A DNA stretch of 64,000 nt. Source: Celeribacter indicus. Its GTDB lineage: Bacteria; Pseudomonadota; Alphaproteobacteria; Rhodobacterales; Rhodobacteraceae. The notes under the pieces were generated by a model. The model saw nothing but the letters and a program-made list of their open reading frames with translations. It was not told where the DNA came from and did not search any database. Where the stretch lies: positions 3,596,001-3,660,000 of the forward strand of contig NZ_CP004393.1 in assembly GCF_000819565.1 (NCBI RefSeq), read 5' to 3'. The position numbers and the translations under genes were made by a program. This document shows positions 58,130 through 64,000 of the stretch, in pieces (the first letter of the stretch is position 1; each line of letters starts with the position of its first letter).

Positions 58130-60418
58130 TCAGATCGGCCGGTCCATCCGCACCACGACATTCACCGTCCCCTTGCAGGCGGTGCGGAAATTCAGCCGCA
58201 CCTGGTTGCTCCCCGGCCCGTAATTCGCCGTGACCCAGGGCGTCTCCTGGAGCGCCGCGCCGGCGGCATCGGTGAGCGGGGTGCGGAACACGACGCTCTC
58301 CACCACCCGCGCCCAGCCGCCGAAGGGCAGATAGCCCGAGGGATCGAGCACCCAGCCCTGCGCCGCGGTGCCCTGGCTGAATTCGAGCGAGACCGGATTG
58401 ATCGTGTTCTGCGCGACGCCGTTGAACGTGTTGCCCGCGAAGGTGACGTTGCGGATCGCGTTGTATTCGAGATCCGCGAAGCTCGTGTCCACCTTCTCCA
58501 CCCGCGCGACGGAACCGTTGAGCGACTTGAACGTGTTGTTGACCACCGACAGCCCCTGGATGAAATGCCCCGGCCCGTAGGGTTTCACCACGATCCAGGC
58601 AAAGGAGTCCGCGCTGTCGTTCACGGTGAAGATGTTGCCCGTCACCGTCAGCCCGCCAAAGGAATATTCGGCGTTGAACTCCGGCGCCGCGTCATGCTCG
58701 TTCGTCATCTCGATGAAGGAATTGTCGAGATAGTTGCCGGTGATCACCGATTTCAGGTTCGGATAGGTAAAGACGATCCCCGCCTTGCGCGGCGTATCCG
58801 TGCCGTTGTCGCCCTGGAACCAGTGATTGCCGACGAACAGGTGCCCGTTGCCGAACAGGACGCCGGTATGCCCGAACCGCTGGAAGCGGGTGTCGCGGAT
58901 CTTCGCGTCGTTGGCATTGACGTTGAAGGCGATGGACTGCCGGTCCGCCGCCGCGACGGCCTGCTCGTTCGACACGAAGAAGCAGCGGTCGAGATGCAGG
59001 TCCTGACAGCCCTCCCCGATCGAGGTCACGCCGCGGTGGCGCGGCGCCTTGATGTGGCAGTCCCTGAGCTGGAACGTGTTGCCGGCGGGCGCGAGCATCA
59101 CCGCGGAGGCGCGGCCGTTGCACAGGAATTCCACGTCGGAAAAGGCGAATTGCGACAGTTTTGACAGGCCCGAGAAGTCGAAACAGTAGCGAAACCGCGT
59201 GAAGGTATAGCTCTGCGTCGCCTTCGCCGCATGGAGCGGCTGGCTCAGCGTGATCGTCTGCGCTCCGATGTTGACCTCGCGCACATAGACCTCGCGCCCG
59301 ACGCCGGTTCCGGTGACGAGGGCGCCGACCGCGATATTGGCCACATTGGCGACATTGGTCAGCCTGCGCGGCGCGGCGGCCGAATAGGAGGCGGTGGAGG
59401 TGACGAAGGCGGTCTCCCACGCGCCGCTCTCGACCGCGTTGATCTGCCCGTTGCGGATCACCCGCCGCACCTCGAGCGTGCTCGCGCCGGTGATCGCCGC
59501 CACGTCGAGCGGCTCGCTGAGCTCGATCCGGCGCCCGCACATGTCGAGGCTGTCGTGATCCGAATAGTAGAACAGCGCCTGGAGCGCCTTCCTGAATCCG
59601 GTGAGCTCGTCGCCGAAGGCGTCGATATAGCTGTTGAGGTGAAATTCGCGCTGCAAGGTCAGCCGCGCCGCCGCGGGCATCACCAGCGTCCCGTCGAAGG
59701 TCACCTCGCTGCGCATCGAAAGGGTGCTGCCGATGCGATAGCGGCCGGCGGGCACGAGGATCCGGCGCCCCTCTGCCGCCGCGTCGGCGGCCTGGAAGGC
59801 GGCGTGGCAGTCGGTCACCCCGTCGCCCACCGCGCCATAGTCGCGCAGGTCGATCACCCCCGAGCTGTCGGCAAGGAAATAATGCGACACGTCCTCGATC
59901 GCGAGGTCGTCGATCCGCACCGTGCCGCCGGTCGGCCCGGTCAGGTCGAGCCCGAAATGGCCGTAGACCGCCTGCATCCCCCAGGGCATCGCCACCCCGC
60001 CCCGCACGCCGGACCCGACGATGGCGGAGACCTCCACCACCTCGCCATAGGCGGTGAGCGCGACCTCCGGCCCCGTCTCCGTCAGCCCCGGAACATGCGA
60101 CAGGGCGGCGCTCCCCGCCCATCCCGCGATCCGCAGCGTCGGAAGGTTGCCCGCCACCGCCTTCACCCGCGCGGTGATCTTCAGGTACATCCCCGGCCGC
60201 AGCGGCGTCTCGCCCATATAGCGCAGCTTCGTCACCGGGCCTGTCTTGACGAGTTCGAGACAGCCGCCGAAATCCGCATCCGCCGCGACGAGAGCCGCAT
60301 TGGGCGCGCCCTCGTAGCGCGCCGAGCCCGGCGTTCCATCCTCGCTCGACCACCGGCCGAGCCCCTCCGCAAAGGCCGGCGGCATCAGCACCAGCCCGTC
60401 AGTCATCGCCTTGTTCAT
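58130..60418 (-). CDS. Right-handed beta-helix protein, GH28/pectate-lyase-like superfamily
   Basis: 762 residues. An N-terminal beta-sandwich-like part (to about 190) is followed by the GH28-related motif VIDLRDYGAVGDGVTDCHAAFQAADAAAEG, then a long run of short strands (GNHWFQGDN, GNYLDNSF, GNIFTVND, NNTFKS, GNTFNG), each like one rung of a right-handed beta helix. Similar proteins are common in Rhodobacteraceae and resemble polysaccharide lyases and phage tailspikes, but no catalytic set was assigned. No signal peptide is obvious. AAAGGGG precedes ATG 60,418. Confidence 0.8.
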   Translation of the reverse strand: MNKAMTDGLVLMPPAFAEGLGRWSSEDGTPGSARYEGAPNAALVAADADFGGCLELVKTGPVTKLRYMGETPLRPGMYLKITARVKAVAGNLPTLRIAGWAGSAALSHVPGLTETGPEVALTAYGEVVEVSAIVGSGVRGGVAMPWGMQAVYGHFGLDLTGPTGGTVRIDDLAIEDVSHYFLADSSGVIDLRDYGAVGDGVTDCHAAFQAADAAAEGRRILVPAGRYRIGSTLSMRSEVTFDGTLVMPAAARLTLQREFHLNSYIDAFGDELTGFRKALQALFYYSDHDSLDMCGRRIELSEPLDVAAITGASTLEVRRVIRNGQINAVESGAWETAFVTSTASYSAAAPRRLTNVANVANIAVGALVTGTGVGREVYVREVNIGAQTITLSQPLHAAKATQSYTFTRFRYCFDFSGLSKLSQFAFSDVEFLCNGRASAVMLAPAGNTFQLRDCHIKAPRHRGVTSIGEGCQDLHLDRCFFVSNEQAVAAADRQSIAFNVNANDAKIRDTRFQRFGHTGVLFGNGHLFVGNHWFQGDNGTDTPRKAGIVFTYPNLKSVITGNYLDNSFIEMTNEHDAAPEFNAEYSFGGLTVTGNIFTVNDSADSFAWIVVKPYGPGHFIQGLSVVNNTFKSLNGSVARVEKVDTSFADLEYNAIRNVTFAGNTFNGVAQNTINPVSLEFSQGTAAQGWVLDPSGYLPFGGWARVVESVVFRTPLTDAAGAALQETPWVTANYGPGSNQVRLNFRTACKGTVNVVVRMDRPI

Positions 60419-60605
60419 CGCAACCCCTTTCACATCCTGCACCGCGGTCTCTCGCCGCGGGATGGAAGGGTTCTACAGCACCGGCGTCACCACGCGCTTA
60501 AGCGGGCGCGCGCAGGGGGCGCTGCGGACGCAACACCGGGCGCCATGCCCCTGTCATTGCCCGGTTACATGTTCGGGCCTATCTCTTGCGTCCGAAGGAG
60601 AACGC

Positions 60606-61493
60606 ATGGCCTATCACATCCGCAGGAAAGACCCGACCATGACCGACGCGCTGCGCCGCATGGCCGCCGACCGCCTCGACACCGCGCTCGAGGCGACCGA
60701 GGCCCAGGGCGTCGAGGAGCGTTTCGAGGCGGTCCACGACATCCGCAAGCGCATCAAGGAGCTGCGCGGCCTGATCCGGCTCGTCCGGCCCGATTTCCCC
60801 GGCTACGATGCCGCCAATGCCGCGCTGCGCGACACCGGGCGCAAGCTCTCGCCGCTGCGCGACGCGAAGGTGCGGCTCGACACGCTCGACCAGCTCGTGC
60901 GCGATTTCTCGGTGCAGGACGATCTGCTCGCCGACTACCGCGCCGAGCTGCGCGCGGCCCGCGACCGCGCCTATTCCGACGCGGAGGCCGGGCCGCTTCT
61001 GGCCGGGGTCCGCGTCGACCTGCGGGAGCTGCGGGAGGCGAGCGGCGACTGGACCCTCGGCCACAAAGGCGCGAAGGCGATCTTTCCCGGCCTCGGAAAA
61101 ACCTATGGCGCCGCCCGGAAGGCGATGGAAAAGGCCCGCAGGAGCCGCGACACGGAGGATTTCCACACCTGGCGCAAGCATGTGAAATACCACTGGTATC
61201 ACGGCAAGATCCTCAGGCCGGTCTGGCCCGAGGCGATCAAGGCGCATGACAGGCTCGCCGACCGGCTGGGCGAGCTTCTGGGCGCGCATCACGACCTTGC
61301 CGTGCTGGCGCAGGAGGCGCGGGCGGCGGGGCTCTCCGGCGACAGCCTCGCCGGGCTCGAGGCCTCCCTCGCGGCGCGCGCCCGTGATCAGGAAAGGACC
61401 GCCTTCCACATGGGCGGGCGCCTGCTCGCGGACACGCCGGAGGCGCTGGCGGCGCGCTGGTCCGCCTGGTGGACGCACTGGCTCACCGAATGA
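60606..61493 (+). CDS. CHAD-domain protein
   Basis: 295 residues. Two four-helix CHAD repeats are visible: FEAVHDIRKRIKELRGLIRLVRPDF and DFHTWRKHVKYHWYHGKILRPV, each with the conserved HDxRKxxKxxR / HxxRKxxKxxxY pattern of His, Arg and Lys that binds polyphosphate. CHAD proteins target polyphosphate granules. AAGGAGA precedes ATG 60,606. Divergent from the beta-helix gene. Its presence along with PHA genes fits a storage-granule lifestyle. Confidence 0.88.
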   Translation: MAYHIRRKDPTMTDALRRMAADRLDTALEATEAQGVEERFEAVHDIRKRIKELRGLIRLVRPDFPGYDAANAALRDTGRKLSPLRDAKVRLDTLDQLVRDFSVQDDLLADYRAELRAARDRAYSDAEAGPLLAGVRVDLRELREASGDWTLGHKGAKAIFPGLGKTYGAARKAMEKARRSRDTEDFHTWRKHVKYHWYHGKILRPVWPEAIKAHDRLADRLGELLGAHHDLAVLAQEARAAGLSGDSLAGLEASLAARARDQERTAFHMGGRLLADTPEALAARWSAWWTHWLTE

Positions 61494-61517
61494 GGGCGCG
61501 CGCGGCCCGGCCGCGTT

Positions 61518-61916
61518 TCAGGCCGCGTCGCTGTCGCGCGCAAGCGGGCGCACGCCGTTGATCTTCCAGCCGCCCCCGGTCTCCACGAGGTCGTAGTCGA
61601 AGACCTGCGATGCGCCGGCGCGGTCCGTCACGATCACCGTCTGGCGCACCCGCCCCGCCTGCACCATCCGCAGGCCGAAGCACACCACGTCATTGTTCCA
61701 GATCGTCGCATAGCCGCCCGCGACCATTTCCCCGAACCGCTCGGGCGAGCCGAAGGCGCGCCGGATCGCCGGGCTGGCGTGGTCCCACGCCGCCGTCACG
61801 TCGCGCGCCTGGAAGGCGCGAAGCTGGTCGGAAATGACGTCCTCGACCGCATCCGCCATGGCGGCGAACGGGCTCAGACAGGCGAGCAGGAGCGCGAGAA
61901 GACGTGCACCGGACAT
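61518..61916 (-). CDS. DUF4864 secreted protein
   Basis: 132 residues. MSGARLLALLLACLSPFAAMADA is a signal peptide. The mature domain VEDVISDQLRAFQARDVTAAWDHASPAIRRAFGSPERFGEMVAGGY ... VFDYDLVETGGGWKINGV (61,850-61,550) is the NTF2-like pattern of DUF4864. GGAGGG precedes the start. Function unknown. Convergent with the CHAD gene. Confidence 0.8.
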   Translation of the reverse strand: MSGARLLALLLACLSPFAAMADAVEDVISDQLRAFQARDVTAAWDHASPAIRRAFGSPERFGEMVAGGYATIWNNDVVCFGLRMVQAGRVRQTVIVTDRAGASQVFDYDLVETGGGWKINGVRPLARDSDAA

Positions 61917-62009
61917 GAAAAGACCCTCCGCAATTGGCCCCATACTAGCCCGGCGGAGGGTCGGATCAACAGCGCGTGAGCCCTGCGTGAGCGAAATCCC
62001 GCGCGCCGC

Positions 62010-63653
62010 TCAGGCCAGCTCTCCCGCCAGCCCCCGGTCGATGAGCGCGATCGTCTCCTCCACGCCGTAGAGCGCCGCGAAGGAACCGAAACGCGGACCC
62101 TGCGACTGCCCCAGGAGCACCTCGTAGAGCGCCTTGAACCAGTCGCGCAGATTCTCGAACCCGTGGTTCTTGCCCACCGCGAAGACGATGGACTGGAGGA
62201 AATCGCCATCGGTGAAATCCGCCTCGGGCAGCGGCTCGCTGATGCCCATCGCGGCGTTCTTCTGCGCGATCTGCACGAGCGCGAGATCCTCGGCACCGAA
62301 GGCCGCCTTCAGATCCTCCATCGCCGCGCGTTCCTGGCCGGTCGGCGCGCGGAAGACCTTTTCCGGCTTCACGAAGTCGTTGTAGTAGCGCACCGCATAG
62401 CCCGCCGCGGCGTCGAGCTGCGGGTTGTGCGCCGGCGAGGCGTCGGGCGCATAGCGCCGGATGAAGCCCCAGAGCTGTTCCTTCTCCTCCGCCCCCGCGA
62501 CCGAGGCGAGGTTCAGCAGCATGGTGAAGGGCACCACCATGTCCGAGGCCGGCACATCGGCACCGTGGATATGGAAGACCGGGTTGTTCACCCGCTGCGC
62601 CGCATCCTGTTCGGGATAGGCGCGGAGCTGCTGATGGTATTCGTCCATCATCCGCGGGATCACGTCGAAATGCAGCCGCTTCGCCGTCTTCGGCTTCTGG
62701 TACATGAAATAGGCCAGGCTTTCGGTGGAGGCATAGGTCAGCCATTCGTCGATCGACAGGCCGTTGCCCTTCGACTTGGAAATCTTCTCGCCATTCGCGT
62801 CGAGGAACAGCTCATAGGTGAAATGCTCGGGCTTCACCCCGCCGAGGATCTCGCAGATCCGGTCGTAGATCGGCGTGTTGGTCGAATGGTCCTTGCCGTA
62901 CATCTCGAAATCCACACCCAGCGCCGCCCAGCGCGCGCCGAAATCCGGCTTCCACTGGAGCTTCACATGCCCGCCCGTCACCGGCAGGGTCCACTCGCGC
63001 CCCTCCTCGTCGTCGAAGGTGATCGTGTAGTCCTGCGCGTTCACCTCCTTCATCGGCACGTAAAGCACGCGGCCCGTTTCCGGGTGAATCGGCAGGAAGA
63101 TGGAATAGGTCTGCTGACGCTCCTCGCGCAGCGACTTCAGCATGACCTTCATCACCTCGTCGTATTTCTCGACCGCGCGCTTCAGCACCGCGTCGAACTG
63201 CCCCGACCTGTAGAATTCCGTCGCCGAATAGAATTCATAATCGAAACCGAACGTGTCGAGGAACCGGCGCAGCATCGCGTTGTTGTGATGCCCGAAGCTC
63301 TCGTATTCCCCGAACGGGTCGGGGACGGAGGTCAGCGGCTTCTGCGCATGCGCGTGCAGCATCTCCTGGTTGGGCACGTTGGACGGCACCTTGCGCATCC
63401 CGTCGAGATCGTCGGAAAAACAGATCAGCCGCGTCGGCACGTCCGAGATCACCTCGAAGGCGCGGCGGATCATCGTCGTGCGCAGCACCTCCCCGAAGGT
63501 CCCGATATGCGGCAGGCCCGACGGTCCATAGCCCGTCTCGAAAAGCACATAGCCCTTCCTGTCCCCGGATTGCTCGTACCGTTTGAGAACCTTCCGGGCC
63601 TCATCGAAGGGCCAGGCTTTCGAGCTCATACCAGCGTCGCGCAGGTCAGTCAT
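62010..63653 (-). CDS. lysS: Lysine--tRNA ligase, class I
   Basis: 547 residues of the class I LysRS found in Archaea and many Alphaproteobacteria. The HIGH-type motif is in [13 protein letters not shown] and the KMSKS-type motif in KISKSKGNG. The order of Rossmann-fold, connective and helical anticodon domains is normal. ATG at 63,653 is preferred to the in-frame TTG at 63,662. Divergent from a TerB-like gene. The class I enzyme supports the alphaproteobacterial assignment. Confidence 0.96.
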   Translation of the reverse strand: MTDLRDAGMSSKAWPFDEARKVLKRYEQSGDRKGYVLFETGYGPSGLPHIGTFGEVLRTTMIRRAFEVISDVPTRLICFSDDLDGMRKVPSNVPNQEMLHAHAQKPLTSVPDPFGEYESFGHHNNAMLRRFLDTFGFDYEFYSATEFYRSGQFDAVLKRAVEKYDEVMKVMLKSLREERQQTYSIFLPIHPETGRVLYVPMKEVNAQDYTITFDDEEGREWTLPVTGGHVKLQWKPDFGARWAALGVDFEMYGKDHSTNTPIYDRICEILGGVKPEHFTYELFLDANGEKISKSKGNGLSIDEWLTYASTESLAYFMYQKPKTAKRLHFDVIPRMMDEYHQQLRAYPEQDAAQRVNNPVFHIHGADVPASDMVVPFTMLLNLASVAGAEEKEQLWGFIRRYAPDASPAHNPQLDAAAGYAVRYYNDFVKPEKVFRAPTGQERAAMEDLKAAFGAEDLALVQIAQKNAAMGISEPLPEADFTDGDFLQSIVFAVGKNHGFENLRDWFKALYEVLLGQSQGPRFGSFAALYGVEETIALIDRGLAGELA

Positions 63654-63766
63654 GTCAGGCAATCCTCTTGTGGCGCAGGGGGCCTCCCCGCAAGCCCCGC
63701 TTCCTATTGAACAGGAGGCTTTCCGTCAATATTGTTCGCCCCGAAACGCCCCTCAGGAGCAGACAT

Positions 63767-64000
63767 ATGAACGATATTCCCCATTCGCTCACGGCCCAGG
63801 ACTGCCTCGTCGCCGTCATGATCGCCCAGTCCATGTCCGACGAGACGATGCGCACCGCGGAGCTCGTGACCATCGAGAATATCGTGAACCACCTCCCGAT
63901 CTTCGCCGGCTACGATGCCGACCGGATCAAGACCGTGTCCTCCACCGTCTTCGATCTCTTCGGGGAGGAGGACGGGCTCGACGCGCTCTTCGGGCTGATC
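63767..64000 (+). CDS. TerB-family tellurite-resistance-like protein, cut by the window end
   Basis: The first 78 codons are present. MNDIPHSLTAQDCLVAVMIAQSMSDETMRTAELVTIENIVNHLP then YDADRI and a Phe/Glu-rich stretch fit the helical N terminus of the TerB family, in which acidic residues bind metal. CAGGAGC lies 6 bp before the ATG. The gene continues past the edge, so its length and any fusion are unknown. Confidence 0.7.
   Translation, partial: MNDIPHSLTAQDCLVAVMIAQSMSDETMRTAELVTIENIVNHLPIFAGYDADRIKTVSSTVFDLFGEEDGLDALFGLI

Overview
The window looks like chromosomal DNA of a Rhodobacterales (Rhodobacteraceae/Roseobacteraceae-type) alphaproteobacterium. The core is GC-rich. It carries a phaZ-phaC-phaP-phaR polyhydroxyalkanoate cluster in the arrangement usual for that group, a class I lysyl-tRNA synthetase, an NDUFS4-type complex I subunit, an SdhE homologue and an LdtR-type MarR regulator. 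The species cannot be named from the sequence alone.

Layout. (1) 0.2-8.4 kb: one plus-strand run encoding a HisP-type ABC amino-acid/amine importer (ATPase, binding protein, two permeases), two glutamine-synthetase-like ligases flanking a class I glutamine amidotransferase, and a DegT-type PLP enzyme. A convergent LysR regulator follows. This suggests uptake of an amine or amino acid that is then gamma-glutamylated. (2) 9.4-14.2 kb: PHA granule metabolism. phaC, phaP and phaR lie on the minus strand, phaZ is divergent, and CTGC-N3-GCAG PhaR-type operators lie in the phaP promoter. (3) 14.2-31 kb: housekeeping genes (two alpha/beta hydrolases, thrS, Spx/ArsC-like protein, cold-shock protein, SGNH hydrolase, thyA-folA, gloA, ldtR, sdhE, an aspartate aminotransferase operon, MATE pump, two lipoproteins, aldo/keto reductase, metG). 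(4) 31-32.2 kb: a DMT transporter followed by a decayed transposon-end-like sequence. (5) 32,208-52,006: a complete-looking 19.8-kb Tn7-like transposon. (6) 52.0-64 kb: tRNA-Arg(TCT), then core genes again (NDUFS4, uvrB, mscS, ABM protein, PPOX-fold protein, beta-helix protein, CHAD protein, DUF4864 protein, lysS, and a TerB-like gene cut by the window end).

The transposon is the main find. Its ends are 24-bp inverted repeats (22/24 identical, 5'-TG...CA-3') with a direct GCTGAC repeat on both sides. The right end lies 14 bp beyond the CCA of tRNA-Arg(TCT). At the left end lies a tnsA-tnsB-tnsC operon joined by ATGA overlaps, with a Lon-type AAA+ ATPase gene upstream. At the far right end, next to the tRNA, is a long TniQ/TnsD-like target-selector gene. 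The cargo is a MutL/MORC-type GHKL ATPase, a Z1-domain helicase-like ATPase, a DUF4420 PD-(D/E)XK nuclease and an AIPR protein (the Mza antiviral architecture), plus a C5-cytosine methyltransferase and a Vsr endonuclease. Two decayed insertion sequences separate cargo from tniQ. Directly outside the left end is a second, degenerate right-end-like sequence with the same 21-bp spacing of transposase-site motifs. This suggests that an earlier related element used the same tRNA site and that the locus is a repeatedly used defence-island port.
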